DNA from: Croceibacterium aestuarii
GTDB taxonomy: Bacteria > Pseudomonadota > Alphaproteobacteria > Sphingomonadales > Sphingomonadaceae
Reading direction: 5' to 3'
Assembly: GCF_030657335.1 (NCBI RefSeq)
Contig: NZ_CP131039.1
Location: forward strand, 1,814,501 to 1,878,500
DNA: 64,000 bases
Made by a program: the position numbers and the translations under genes. Below the pieces are notes generated by a model. It searched no databases and was not told where the DNA came from. It was given only the letters and a program-made list of their open reading frames with translations. The first letter of the stretch is position 1; each line of letters opens with the position of its first letter. Below, piece after piece: positions 8,463 through 19,300 of this stretch.

Positions 8463-10274
8463 TTGGGACGGCTGCGTGACTGGCAAATGCCCATTACCGT
8501 CGGGCTCGTCTGGGCGGTCACGGCCTACTTTTCGCTCGCCCTGCGCAACAGCAGCGGGGGCGTGTTGCTGCTTTGGCTGCCCAGTGCGGTAGCGGTAGCC
8601 GCGCTGGCGGAGCAGCCGCGCAGCGATTGGCCGCGCATCCTTTTCGCCTTGTTCGCCGCCAACCTGCTGACGAGCCTGTTCACCAACATTCCGATCACCG
8701 CATCGATCGGCTTCGGGACCGCCCAGGTGGTAGAGGCGTGGACCTGCGTCAGTGTCGGCCGCCGCGTGCTTGGTCACCACCGGGCGCCGCAAAGCATTCG
8801 CCACCTGACCGGGATCTTCGCCGCGGCCCTTGTCGCCAGCGCGGTGAGCATGGTGGCGGCGATGCCGTTCCGGCTGCAGGGCGGATGGGAACAGCAGGTC
8901 TGGTGGTTCCTCGCCATGACGCTGGGCATGCTCGTGGGAACGCCGATCATTGTCTACCTGCGCAACCTGATCCGCGGCGGCGGGCTGCGGCGAGGGCCTA
9001 CAGGGCGCGGCGGCCCGCTCGCTCTTGCGGTCGTCTTTGTCGTGTTCGGCCTGGCGAGCGCAGCGGTTCTTGCCGCCAACCACCCCTTCTTGGTTCCGCT
9101 CTTATTCTGCGCGCTTGTCTTCGCAGTCGTCAGCGCCGGACAGCGCGGGGCGGCCGTGGCCGTTTTCGCCTTTGCCGTCGCGGCGACGATCGGAACCCGC
9201 GCGGGGCTCGTCCCGCAGGCGATCTTCGGCCTCTCGCCGTTTTCCGGCGGTCTGCTTTTGCAAGGTTACATGCTGTTGATGTTGAGCATGTCGCTGCCGC
9301 TCGGTTCGACCTTGCTGGCCCGCGAAATGCTGGAGGCGAGGCTGCGCCAGGGCAACGAGGAGCTCAAGAGCAACCTCACGATCCTCAACCTCGCCAAAAC
9401 ACTCGCCGGGATCGGGCGCTGGCGGCTCGATTGCGTGACCGGAAAGCAGGACTGGTCGGAGCATATGCTCGCGCTCAACGGACTGTCGCCCTCCCTGGCG
9501 CCCGACCCGGGCAACGTGCGCGACCTGTTGCCCGATGGCGGCGAGGAGCTCTTCAGTCAGCTGGCGAACCACCGCGACAGCCGCATTCCGTACAGTTTCG
9601 AATACGCAGTGACCCTGGCCGGGGGCGACGAACGCATTCTCAAGATGAATGCCTACAACGAATTCGAAGGCGGTCGCCGCGTGGCGATCTTCGCCGTGGC
9701 CATGGATGTGACCGAGCAGCGCAAGCGTGAGCGCATGCTCGACCGCGAACGCGAAGTCGCAATCCGCCGCGCTGCCGAGGCGCGGCGACTGGCCAATACC
9801 GATGTCCTGACCGGCCTGGCCAATCGCCGCTGCGCGCTCGCCCGGCTCGACATCCTGCTACGCCGCAGCCTCCTCCAAGGCTCGCCGCTGACGGTGGTGC
9901 TGTTCGACATCGACCATTTCAAACATGTCAACGACGGCTTCGGTCACGCGGTCGGCGACGAGGTCCTGGTTCGCGTCGCCGAGCTGGCGCAGCGGCTGGT
10001 GCGATCCGACGACATGGTCGGAAGACTCGGCGGCGAGGAGTTCGTCTGGCTCCTGCCCGGAGTCAATTCAGCCGAAGGAGCTCGGCTGGCGGAACGCCTG
10101 CGCGATGCCATACACGGACAGAGCGGCGAGGGGGGACTGCCTCCGGTGACCATCAGTCTGGGCCTGGCGAGCCGGCGAGGCGACGAGGACGCCGAGGCAA
10201 TCCTCGCCCGCGCCGACGCCGCGCTCTACGCCGCCAAGAACGGCGGCCGGAACCAGGTGCACCTCGCAGCGTAG
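8463..10274 (+). CDS. membrane diguanylate cyclase with MASE1, PAS-like and GGDEF domains
   Basis: Makes the second messenger c-di-GMP from two GTP. The N-terminal 285 residues hold about eight membrane segments of MASE1 type. A PAS-like region follows at about 310-410, ending in MDVTEQRKRERM, then a short coiled stretch and a GGDEF domain. The active-site loop is GGEEF at about 523-527, and an inhibitory RxxD (RSDD) lies exactly five residues before it, so product feedback is likely. The start is the TTG at 8463, chosen because AGGAGG lies six bases upstream; an in-frame TTG at 8448 has no such site. 603 residues. Confidence 0.92.
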   Translation: MGRLRDWQMPITVGLVWAVTAYFSLALRNSSGGVLLLWLPSAVAVAALAEQPRSDWPRILFALFAANLLTSLFTNIPITASIGFGTAQVVEAWTCVSVGRRVLGHHRAPQSIRHLTGIFAAALVASAVSMVAAMPFRLQGGWEQQVWWFLAMTLGMLVGTPIIVYLRNLIRGGGLRRGPTGRGGPLALAVVFVVFGLASAAVLAANHPFLVPLLFCALVFAVVSAGQRGAAVAVFAFAVAATIGTRAGLVPQAIFGLSPFSGGLLLQGYMLLMLSMSLPLGSTLLAREMLEARLRQGNEELKSNLTILNLAKTLAGIGRWRLDCVTGKQDWSEHMLALNGLSPSLAPDPGNVRDLLPDGGEELFSQLANHRDSRIPYSFEYAVTLAGGDERILKMNAYNEFEGGRRVAIFAVAMDVTEQRKRERMLDREREVAIRRAAEARRLANTDVLTGLANRRCALARLDILLRRSLLQGSPLTVVLFDIDHFKHVNDGFGHAVGDEVLVRVAELAQRLVRSDDMVGRLGGEEFVWLLPGVNSAEGARLAERLRDAIHGQSGEGGLPPVTISLGLASRRGDEDAEAILARADAALYAAKNGGRNQVHLAA

Positions 10275-10365
10275 TCTGCCAGCCGGGGGGTTTTCACCCT
10301 CGCGCCTTTAAATTGACTGCGCGAACGTCCAGTATGGGACAGGACTGCCGACAGCAGGAGGGACC

Positions 10366-11607
10366 ATGCCCGAGGCCACAGTCCGTACCGCCGCTCCCGA
10401 GACCGCTGGACTCGCCGCAGGCTGGCGCGCCACCCGCGCCTTGTCCGAGGCGCTCGTCGCGCCGCTAAGCGAAGCCGACGCAACGATCCAGTCGATGGAA
10501 GATGCGAGCCCGGCCAAGTGGCATCTCGCGCACACCACCTGGTTCTGGGAAACCTTCCTCCTGCGCGACCACCTCCCCGGCTATCGCCTCTACGACGAGG
10601 ACTGGGCCTTCCTGTTCAATTCCTATTACGAGGCCGAGGGCGAGCGCATCCTGCGCCGCCGCCGCGGCCTGCTGTCGCGGCCGACGCTGAGCGAAGTAAT
10701 CGGCTGGCGCCACCACGTCGACGAGGCGATGGAGCGGCTGATCGACGATCCGGCCTGCGCCGATCTGCTCGAACTGGGCGTCGCCCACGAGCAGCAACAC
10801 CAGGAACTTCTGCTGACCGACATCAAGCACGCGCTGTCGAAGAACCCGCTCGGCCCGGCGATGTGGCCGCACGGCGGGCGCGCTCCGGTCGAACGGTCGC
10901 AATCGGTGGATTGGTACGAGCATCCCGGCGGCATTGCCCTGGTGGGGCACGAGGGCGAGGGCTTCGCCTTCGACAACGAGGGCCCGCGTCACCGCGTGCT
11001 GCTAGAACCCTTTGCGCTGGCGGGGACTCTCGTCACTAATGCGGAGTGGGATGCATTCATCGCCGATGGCGGCTATTCCAGCGCCTCGTTGTGGTTGTCC
11101 GACGGCTGGGCCTGGGTTCAGCGGATGGGAATCGCCGCACCGCTCTACTGGCGGGGCAGCGAACAGTTCAGCCATTGTGGTTGGCACGAGCGCGATCCCG
11201 ACGCCCCGGTGACGCACATCTCGTATTACGAGGCCGACGCCTTCGCCTCGTGGGCGGGGGCCCGGCTGCCGACCGAATTCGAATGGGAAGCCGTGGCGGC
11301 CCAGGGCCACGATCCCGCCGGCGGCAACCAGCTCGACACCGCCGAGGCGCCGTTGCCAGCGGGCAGCGCGTCGCTGTTCGGCGACTGCTGGCAGTTCACC
11401 CGCTCGGCTTACCTGCCCTATCCGCGTTTCAAGCCCGCCGCGGGCGCTGTCGGCGAATACAACGGCAAGTTCATGGCCGGCCAGTGGGTGCTCAAGGGCG
11501 CCAGCTGCGCTACCGTGCGCGGCCATTCCCGCGCCAGTTACCGCAACTTCTTCTACCCTCAGCAACGCTGGCAGTTCACCGGACTGCGGCTGGCCAAGGA
11601 TATTTGA
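10366..11607 (+). CDS. egtB: ergothioneine biosynthesis protein EgtB (hercynylcysteine/sulfoxide synthase)
   Basis: Non-haem iron sulfoxide synthase that couples a thiol donor to hercynine. The 413-residue protein has an N-terminal DinB-like domain with the iron ligands expected in WHLAH (His about 56) and HEQQH (His 141 and 145). The C-terminal half is an FGE-sulfatase (C-type lectin) domain ending near RASYRNFFYP and FTGLRLA. A strong ribosome binding site (CAGGAGGGACC) precedes the ATG. The stop overlaps the egtD start by one base. Whether it uses cysteine or gamma-glutamylcysteine cannot be decided here; no egtA, egtC or egtE is in the window. Confidence 0.95.
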   Translation: MPEATVRTAAPETAGLAAGWRATRALSEALVAPLSEADATIQSMEDASPAKWHLAHTTWFWETFLLRDHLPGYRLYDEDWAFLFNSYYEAEGERILRRRRGLLSRPTLSEVIGWRHHVDEAMERLIDDPACADLLELGVAHEQQHQELLLTDIKHALSKNPLGPAMWPHGGRAPVERSQSVDWYEHPGGIALVGHEGEGFAFDNEGPRHRVLLEPFALAGTLVTNAEWDAFIADGGYSSASLWLSDGWAWVQRMGIAAPLYWRGSEQFSHCGWHERDPDAPVTHISYYEADAFASWAGARLPTEFEWEAVAAQGHDPAGGNQLDTAEAPLPAGSASLFGDCWQFTRSAYLPYPRFKPAAGAVGEYNGKFMAGQWVLKGASCATVRGHSRASYRNFFYPQQRWQFTGLRLAKDI

Positions 11608-12596
11608 TGGACCTGCAGAAGAACGGACTCGCGCTCGTCGATCTCGACAAGGAGGGAGTCGACAAGGCGTTTCGCGCCGACGTGCTCGCCGGACTGGCGC
11701 AGCCCCAGAAGGCGATTCCGGCGCGCTGGCTCTACGACGATGCCGGGTCGGAGCTGTTCGAGGACATCACCCAGCTGCCAGAATACTACCCGACACGCGC
11801 CGAGACCGAGATTCTGCGCGAACAGGGCGACGAGTTCCGCGAGCTGATCGGGGCCGGGCGCGCGGTGGTCGAGTTCGGATCGGGCTCGTCGCTCAAGACG
11901 CCGCTCTTGCTGCGGGCCATCGAACCGGCGGCCTATGTCCCGCTCGATATTTCCGGCGCCTTCCTGCGGGCGGCGGCGGCCGACCTCGCGGCGAAGTTTC
12001 CCGGCCTCCCGGTCTATCCGGTCGAGGCCGACTTCATGCGCGAGGTCGCGTTGCCCGATGCGGTTGCCGATATGCCCAAGCTCGGCTTCTTCCCCGGTTC
12101 GACGATCGGCAACATGGTTCCGCGCACCGCCGTCGACCTGCTCCGCTCGATGCGCGCAACGCTCGGCGCGGGCTCGCAATTGCTCATCGGAATGGATCTG
12201 ATCAAGGACGCGCAAGTCCTCGAGGCGGCCTACGACGACGCGGCCGGAGTGACCGCCGAGTTCAACCTCAACCTTGCCCGGCGGATCAACCGCGAGCTGG
12301 CCGGCACGATTCCCACAGACAAGCTGCGCCATCGCGCCCGCTGGAACGACACCTTCGCCCGGGTCGAAATGCACCTCGAAGCCCTCGAACCGATCGAATT
12401 CGAGGTCTCCGGACGCGACTTCGCGATGGGCGAGGGGGAGACCATCCACACGGAGAACAGCCACAAGTTCTCGCACCGCAGCCAACACACGCTGCTGCTG
12501 GCGGGCGGCTGGACCCCGAAGCGGCGCTGGCTCGATTCCCAGGGCCGCTTCTCGCTCATCCTGGCCGACTGGACCGTGCCCCGCGGCGCGCCCTGA
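11607..12596 (+). CDS. egtD: L-histidine N(alpha)-methyltransferase EgtD
   Basis: SAM-dependent enzyme that trimethylates histidine to hercynine, the first ergothioneine step. The 329-residue sequence carries the EgtD hallmarks: WLYDDAGSELFEDIT followed by LPEYYPTRAE near the start, the SAM-binding VEFGSGSSLKT loop, FFPGSTIGN in the middle, and the C-terminal IHTENSHKF. Translation is coupled to egtB through TGATG. Confidence 0.96.
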   Translation: MDLQKNGLALVDLDKEGVDKAFRADVLAGLAQPQKAIPARWLYDDAGSELFEDITQLPEYYPTRAETEILREQGDEFRELIGAGRAVVEFGSGSSLKTPLLLRAIEPAAYVPLDISGAFLRAAAADLAAKFPGLPVYPVEADFMREVALPDAVADMPKLGFFPGSTIGNMVPRTAVDLLRSMRATLGAGSQLLIGMDLIKDAQVLEAAYDDAAGVTAEFNLNLARRINRELAGTIPTDKLRHRARWNDTFARVEMHLEALEPIEFEVSGRDFAMGEGETIHTENSHKFSHRSQHTLLLAGGWTPKRRWLDSQGRFSLILADWTVPRGAP

Positions 12597-12611
12597 TCGC
12601 GTGGTCTCGCA

Positions 12612-13316
12612 ATGCAAGGGGAAGCGAACTACATTGCGAGCATGGATTTTGCGCCGATCTGGGACCAGCTTGCCGGGACGATCCGGGCTTTGCCCAAGTC
12701 CGGGCTGTTGCTCGCGGCGCTGGCGGCGATGATCATGGGCGTGCTCGGATCGCTGACCATGCGCCGCTTGCCGGCGCTCGGGCAAAGTCTCCGGATGGCC
12801 AGCACCTTGGGGCTGATGGGCGTCCTGGTCCTCGTCATCCTGCAAGTCTCGAGACTGGATCCGCGCTTCGACCTTGCCGTCCCCGAACTCGGCATGCCCG
12901 CGCAGGTGGTGGCCGGGGGCGAGACCCGCATTCCGCTCGCGCCCGACGGCCATTACTGGCTGCGCGGAGAGATCAACGGGGTGCCCGCAGCGTTCATGAT
13001 CGATACTGGCGCCACGCTGATCGCCCTCTCGCAGGACACTGCTGACGCCGCCAGGCTCGAACCGAGCGTGGGCGGCTTTCCGATCCTGATGGATACCGCC
13101 AACGGTACGGTGCAGGCGGACATGACCACCATCGGCGAGCTACGGTTCGGCAATGTCGCGGCGCGCGGGCTCGATGCGATCATTGCGCCCGGTCTCGGCC
13201 CCACCAATGTCATCGGCATGAACCTGCTCAGCCGGCTCAAGTCGTGGCGCGTGGAGGACGGCGTCCTGATCCTGGTGCCGCATAATCCGCAGGACGAGGT
13301 GACTGCCGCCGATTGA
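12612..13316 (+). CDS. membrane-anchored retropepsin-like aspartic protease (TIGR02281 type)
   Basis: 234 residues with two hydrophobic segments (about 31-48 and 62-78) followed by a single retroviral-type aspartic protease domain. The catalytic DTGAT is at 131-135 and the flap and psi-loop region (VIGMNLLSRL) near 200-210. Such one-domain enzymes act as dimers. A second ATG at 12642 is possible; neither has a clear ribosome binding site. It follows egtD by 15 bases, so cotranscription is likely, though a functional link to ergothioneine is not established. Confidence 0.82.
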   Translation: MQGEANYIASMDFAPIWDQLAGTIRALPKSGLLLAALAAMIMGVLGSLTMRRLPALGQSLRMASTLGLMGVLVLVILQVSRLDPRFDLAVPELGMPAQVVAGGETRIPLAPDGHYWLRGEINGVPAAFMIDTGATLIALSQDTADAARLEPSVGGFPILMDTANGTVQADMTTIGELRFGNVAARGLDAIIAPGLGPTNVIGMNLLSRLKSWRVEDGVLILVPHNPQDEVTAAD

Positions 13317-13376
13317 CGGAACGCCCGGCGCCATCCACTCTCCTTTTTGATACTGTCCAAAGGGAGAGGGACGATC

Positions 13377-14747
13377 ATGGACCAGGCCAGCGCCCGGCAA
13401 CGCTTCGACGTTGCCGCCTTCATCGACGACCGCAAGCTGAGCTGGCGCGAGTTCGCCATGCTCGCGGTCTGTTCGCTGGTTCTCTTCATCGACGGTTTCG
13501 ACATGTACTTCTTCGGCAAGATCCTGCCGGCGATCGCGGCGGGACTGAATGCCCGGCCGGACCAGATGGACGTGGTGATCTTCTGGACCTACGTCGGCAT
13601 GACCATCGGCGCGTTCCTGATGCCGCCGCTGGCCGACCGCATCGGCCGCCGCCCCGTCCTGGCGATCTGCGGGCTCGGATTCGGCATGCTGTCCATTGCC
13701 GGCGCTTATAGCGAAACCGTGACGCACATGGCGTGGGTCCGCGGGATTTCCGGGATCTTCTTTTCGGCCATGCTGCCGATCGGCCTCGCGCTCCTGTCGG
13801 AAATGACCCCGCGACGCTGGCGCGCCGCGTTCATGGCGATTGCGCTGGTGTGCTTTTCGGCGGGCAATGCGGCGAGCGGGATTATCGCGGCCTGGTTGCT
13901 CGACCTCTATGGCTGGCAGGTCGGCTTCTACGTCGGCGGCGCGCTCGGCTTCCTGGCGCTGCCGCTTCTTGCGATGATCCCCGAATCGCTTGCCTTCCGC
14001 GTGTCGCGCGATCCGGCGGATCCGCGCATCCCGGCAACGATCAATGCCATCGGCGCGAATCAGCCGGTGCAGGGCGGGGAGGCGTTCCACCTGGGCGATG
14101 CCGTGCGGCCGGAGCGCGATCTCGGCCCGCTCGCCCTGTTGCAGAAGCGTTACCTCGCGCAGACGCTGATCCTGTGGGGCACCTGCTTCCTCTCGCTCGG
14201 CAACATCGCGCTGCTGCAGAACTGGATGGCGACCTTCTTCCAGGAAATCGGCGGAATCCCGATTCAGGAGTTTGCGATCTCCGCGATGATCTCGTTCGCC
14301 GGCGGTGCGGTCGGTACGCTGATCATGGGCTTCCTGATGGACAGGATGAATCCCTACTGGCTGATCGCGGTGTTCTACTTCGTCGAGGCGGTTGCGCTCT
14401 ACACGCTGGGCAGCGTCCCGTTCAGTTCGGGCATATTCCTCGGCGCCCTGATCATGTGGAACTTTACGCAGGTCGGCGGCCAGACCGGGCTCAACAACCT
14501 CGCCACCTTGAGCTACCCGCCGGAAATGCGATCGAGCGGGATCGGCTGGGCCGGGGGCTGGGGCCGCATTTCCGGCATGGCCATGGCGCCGTTCGCCGGG
14601 GCGATGGCGCTGCGAATGATGCTGCCGCTCGACACCATCATGGCGATCGTTGCCGGGATCGCGGTTGCCGTCGGATTCGGCGTGATCCTGCTCGGGATCG
14701 TGGCGCCGGTGCTATATCCGAAGAAGGGCGCGGCGGTTCCGCACTGA
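13377..14747 (+). CDS. MFS transporter, aromatic acid:H+ symporter (AAHS)-like
   Basis: Twelve-segment major facilitator protein of 456 residues. The helix-1 motif DGFDMYFFGKILPAIA is typical of the AAHS group, and the loop 2-3 motif is DRIGRRPVL. The start at 13377 has GGGAGAGGG just upstream; an ATG ten codons earlier lacks one. Substrate is inferred only: a benzoate-like or other organic acid. It converges on the sulfatase gene, which may suggest a common catabolic theme, but no direct evidence links them. Confidence 0.86.
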   Translation: MDQASARQRFDVAAFIDDRKLSWREFAMLAVCSLVLFIDGFDMYFFGKILPAIAAGLNARPDQMDVVIFWTYVGMTIGAFLMPPLADRIGRRPVLAICGLGFGMLSIAGAYSETVTHMAWVRGISGIFFSAMLPIGLALLSEMTPRRWRAAFMAIALVCFSAGNAASGIIAAWLLDLYGWQVGFYVGGALGFLALPLLAMIPESLAFRVSRDPADPRIPATINAIGANQPVQGGEAFHLGDAVRPERDLGPLALLQKRYLAQTLILWGTCFLSLGNIALLQNWMATFFQEIGGIPIQEFAISAMISFAGGAVGTLIMGFLMDRMNPYWLIAVFYFVEAVALYTLGSVPFSSGIFLGALIMWNFTQVGGQTGLNNLATLSYPPEMRSSGIGWAGGWGRISGMAMAPFAGAMALRMMLPLDTIMAIVAGIAVAVGFGVILLGIVAPVLYPKKGAAVPH

Positions 14748-14809
14748 ACAGGTCACCGGGCGGCGACGGGTGAGAACTCGTGGATCCCGCCCCCGCCCGG
14801 CTTCCCCCC

Positions 14810-16243
14810 TCAATCGTTCCAGCCGAAGTGATCGGCCAGTTCCCTCGGCGTAAAGCCGAAGCTCGAAACGCTCTTGTCGTAGGGGATCATATCCTTGTTC
14901 CAGGCCTCGAATTCGCCTTTCAGTTCGGCGAACTTGCCCGGCAGGCGCTTGGCGAGGTTGGCGCGCTCCTGCGGGTCGGCGACGATATCGAAGAGGTACT
15001 CGTTGCCGTTGATCGACAGGTACTTGTATTGCCCCCGCCGCGCAGCCTTCTGGTCCTTGTTCCAGAACCGCCAGAACAGCGGGCGCTCGGGCAACGTGCT
15101 TCCGGTGAGTGCATTGTGGATGTCGACCCCATCGGCGGGATAGGCCGGGTCCGGCGCTCCGCCGGCCGCGGCGAGAAAGGTCGGCAGGACGTCCATCGAG
15201 ATGACCGGAACGTCGCTCTTGCTCCCCGGCGCGACCAGGCCCGGCCAACGCACGATGAAGGGGACGCGCAGGCCTCCCTCGAGCAGCTCGGTCTTGATGC
15301 CGTTGAACGGCCAGTTGTGGCTGTAACGCTCGCCGCCATTGTCGCTGGTGAAGACGACGACGGTGTCCTCCTCCATGCCCAGCTCGCGGAGCCGCGCCAG
15401 GATTCGTCCGACATTGCGGTCCATCGCCGTGACCATGCCGGCGTAGGTTTCCATGTCGCCGCCATCGTAGTCGGCAATGCCCAGCGCCTCACCCGAGCGC
15501 GCGGCGTCGATGCGCGCGGATTCGGCGCGTCCTTTCTCGTTGTCGGCTTCCCAGGGCCAATGGGCGGCGGTGAAGTGCAGGCTCAGCAGCCAGGGTTTGT
15601 CCTGCTCCTTTGCACGCGCTTCGAGATACTGGATCGAGCGGTCCGCCAGCAGATTGGTATAATATCCCATCTGCTCGATCCGCACGTCGTCGTCCCACAG
15701 GTCGGGGAAATTGCCGATCTTGTGGGTGTAGTAGTCGACCCCGCCGCCGCGGTTGCCCCAGAATTCGTCGTAGCCGCTCTGCAGCGGCCCGAACTTGGGC
15801 AGGCTGCCGAGGTGCCACTTTCCGACAAGCGCCGAGTGGTACCCCTGCTTCTTCAGCAGCGAGGGCAGGGTGGGGATCTCGGGCGGCAGGCCCCATTTCG
15901 GCCCGCCGAGCGGTTCCTCGAGACCGGCGCGCAAGCGGTACTGGTAACGCCCGGTGATCAGCCCCATGCGCGTGGCGCTGCACACCGCAGAGTTGGCATA
16001 GCCGTGCATGAATTGCATGCCCTGCGCGGCAAGGCTGTCGATTGCCGGGGTGGCGTATTCCTGACGGCCGTAACACGACAGGTCGGCCCAGCCGAAGTCG
16101 TCGGCCATGATGAACAGGAAATTCGGCTTGCGCGCCGGGTTGCGCGCCAGGCCGGGACCTGCGGCAGCCAGGGCCGCGGTCCCGAGCATGCCGCCTACGG
16201 CGCTGCGGCGGGTTATCCCCTTGCGGAGGGCGGTGTCGGTCAT
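14810..16243 (-). CDS. Tat-exported sulfatase (arylsulfatase-type, formylglycine family S1)
   Basis: Type I sulfatase of 477 residues hydrolysing a sulfate ester in the periplasm. The N-terminus has a twin-arginine signal (ITRRSAVGGMLG, then an alanine-rich stretch to about residue 34). Metal ligands are seen in ADDFGW (Asp 48-49) and SDNGGE. The modification site is CSATRMGLITGR, with Cys 88 to be converted to formylglycine; it fits C-x-(P/A)-x-R although most homologs have Pro. The start at 16243 has GAGGGA upstream. It lies 87 bases downstream of the TonB receptor on the same strand, so the receptor probably imports the sulfated substrate. Confidence 0.92.
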   Translation of the reverse strand: MTDTALRKGITRRSAVGGMLGTAALAAAGPGLARNPARKPNFLFIMADDFGWADLSCYGRQEYATPAIDSLAAQGMQFMHGYANSAVCSATRMGLITGRYQYRLRAGLEEPLGGPKWGLPPEIPTLPSLLKKQGYHSALVGKWHLGSLPKFGPLQSGYDEFWGNRGGGVDYYTHKIGNFPDLWDDDVRIEQMGYYTNLLADRSIQYLEARAKEQDKPWLLSLHFTAAHWPWEADNEKGRAESARIDAARSGEALGIADYDGGDMETYAGMVTAMDRNVGRILARLRELGMEEDTVVVFTSDNGGERYSHNWPFNGIKTELLEGGLRVPFIVRWPGLVAPGSKSDVPVISMDVLPTFLAAAGGAPDPAYPADGVDIHNALTGSTLPERPLFWRFWNKDQKAARRGQYKYLSINGNEYLFDIVADPQERANLAKRLPGKFAELKGEFEAWNKDMIPYDKSVSSFGFTPRELADHFGWND

Positions 16244-16330
16244 TCTAGCGTTTCCCTCTTGGAAATCCGGGGCGCGGATCGGCATTGCCGAGATTGCCGA
16301 TCCGCGCAATTGAAGGCCGTGGCGTGGAGT

Positions 16331-19300
16331 TCAAAGCTTGACCTTGACGCCAAGGGTGAAGCGCCGCCCCAGGATATCGTAGAGGGACGTGTTGGTCGGA
16401 ACGATCTGGCCCGGGAATGCGGCGTAGTAGCCCGTGATCCGCGGGTCCTGGTCCAACAGGTTCGAAACCGCGCCCCAAAGCTCGACGCCGGCGGCCCCGA
16501 TATCGAACTGGTAGGCCAGCCGCAGATCCGCATAGAAGGTTGCCGGCACGTCGTTCTGTTCGATACCGATAACCCCGCCGACGACCCCGTCGCCTTCGGT
16601 CAGCGTGGTATCGACCTTCCCCCCGCCGACCACGCGGCCGGTGACGAAGAAGCTGAAGGGTCCGTTCGTGTAGTTGACGTTGGCCGTCGCCTTGAACCGG
16701 GTGTACGGCGTCGATAGGCCGCTCGACGGGCGCAGCCCGATCTGGCCGACGAGGTCGGTGGTGATCCCGGTGCTGTTGGTATCGGAGCGCTCGAGCAGCC
16801 AGGATGCGAAGGTGCGAATGCCAAGGTTTTCCTCACCTCCCCCGAAAAGCTTGACGGGGGTGCGATAGCCCAGCTCGACGTCGATGCCTTCGACCGCGGC
16901 CTGATCGACGTTCACATAGGCATCGCCGACGAGGATGATGTCCCCGGCCGAGTTGAGTGTGATCAGGTCGCAGAATTCCTGTGCGTTTTCGCCCAGGCAG
17001 CGATTGAGAACCTCCTGGAACCCGACGCGGCCGATCGCACCCTTGATCTTGATCTTGTACCAGTCGACCGCGAGCGAGAGCCCGTTCAGCCATGATGGCG
17101 AGTATACGCCGCCGATCGTGTAGGTATCGGCCTTTTCCGGCTTGATCGCGGGATTGCCGCCGGAGAACGAAGTCACCGAGAGCGATTCGATCACGTTCGG
17201 CGTGCGCGGATCGTCGAGACCCGTGGCCACGCCGCCCGTCCGGTCGAACCGTTCCGACAGGTTGCCCGCGCGGACGTCTCGCGAGTACGTCCCGCGCAGC
17301 CGCAGGTCGTCGAACACCGAGAAGTCGAGGCCGCCCTTGTAGGCCCAGATGCCGCCGGCGGCATCGTAATCGGCATAGCGGGCAGCCAGGTTGACTACCG
17401 CGCTGGTACCTTTGTGGTTATCGAAAAGCGGAACCAGCGTTTCGCCGAAAACCTCCCAGACCCTCGACGAGCCACGGATGTTCGACACCTTCGAAAACTG
17501 GAACCCGACCGTGTTGTTGCAGTCGGTATTGGCGTGGCGAAGGCCGCCCACAGCGCCCGAGCACAACACGGGGCGCCCGCTGACATGGTCCGAGGGCGGG
17601 TTGGTCTGGTCCTGCACCAGCTGCAGAATGCTGTCCTTGCGATACGAACCGCCGAGCGCCAGCGAGATCGGGCCGGCCCAGCCTTCGAAAAGGTTCCCGG
17701 CTGCTGAAAGTTCGGCATATTGCTGCTTGAACGTCGTGATGTTCCGCTTCGGCTCGCTGGTGGTGTAGCTATAGGTCTTGCCAAGGTCGTAGCCGGTGTC
17801 GGCGAAGAAGATGGGGGTGTCGATCTGGACACCCGGATCGTTGCCGGTCACGTAGTCGACCGCCTCCGACGATGCGTTGCCGCGTCCGAAGGGGTTGAGC
17901 GGCACGCAGCCCGGGAAGGCGGCCGCTCCATCGGCATAGAGCGAGACATTGCAGACGATGTTGCCGGTCGCCGGATCGACCACCGCGTCCAGCGCAGCGT
18001 GGATTCGGTCGACGCGGAACCCGTACTGGTCCCACACGCGGCGGCTGTGGCCGTACTGATAGAACCCGTCGACGCTCCAGCCGTTGAGCGGCCCGTCGTC
18101 GATTTTGTACTTGAAGCCGGCTGTGCCGACATTCTGGGTCGTCACGTCCTCGTAGTAGATGTTGCCGAAATCGGATGGATGACCGATCCGGCCCAGCCGG
18201 AACGAGGCAATCCCGTTCGCGTCCATGATCGCCTGGACATCGGCCGGGAGGAAGGCGTTGCCGCTATAGATCGTCGCCGTGGTGAAAACCGGTACCAGGT
18301 TGATCATCGCCGCCGGCGTTGCCGTCTGCACCTGGCCGTTCTGGCCGCGTGTGAACTGACCGAAGACGTTGAGATTCTCGGTCACATCGTAATCGGCATA
18401 GGCGAAGACCGAGTTGCGATCGGTTTCCGGCCAGATCGACTGATATTGGAACAGATCGTCGCCGTCGCCGCCGGACGTCCGCGCGCCGTATGCGCCGACG
18501 GTGCCGGTCGAGAAGGATCCCGGCGTAAAGTTGACGAGGTTGCCGTTGGCATCGAAAGCCTTGTTGGCCAGTGCGGTGCCGGGGGCGAAGATGATGCCGT
18601 CGAACGAGGCGTTCATCGAATGGACGTTCTCGTAGGTGCGATAGGTGTTCGTCGCCGGGTCGAGAATGGCCGCCTGGCCATTGTACCAGTTGCGGTCGGC
18701 ATAGCCGCGAATTCCGTCCTGGTGGGCCAAGGTGCCTGAAATCAGGAAGTGGCCGCGGTCGCCGATGTTGGTGCCCCAGGACACCGACCCCTCATAGCTC
18801 TGGGCGTCGCCGCGCTGCGTGATGCCGCCCTGAAGGTCTACCTGGAATCCCGTGTAATCGGTGTCGAGGATGAAGTTGACCACGCCCGCGACCGCGTCCG
18901 TGCCATAGGCCGCCGAACCGCCGCCGGTGGTCGTTTCGACCGAGCGGATCATCGCTTCGGGGAACAGGTTGATGTCGACGCCGCCGAATGCCGACGACGA
19001 AGGGAAGCGGCGTCCGTTGAGGAGCGTGAGCGTGCGGTTCACGCCCAGCCCGCGCAAGTTGAGGTTGCCGGTGCCGCCGCGGACGAAGAAGTTCGAGTTG
19101 TTCGGCGTCTGGTTGCCGTAGAACTGCGGCAGGTTGCTGACGCTGGCGATGAGCGAGGTCGGGTTCATGGCCTCGAGCTCTTCTGCATCGACCACGGTGA
19201 TCGGCACGGGCGAGGTCATCCCGTTGGTGATAAGGCGCGAACCGGTCACGATGATCGCCGACTGATCCGTGCTGGCGGATGCAGCTTCGTCGGCAGGTGT

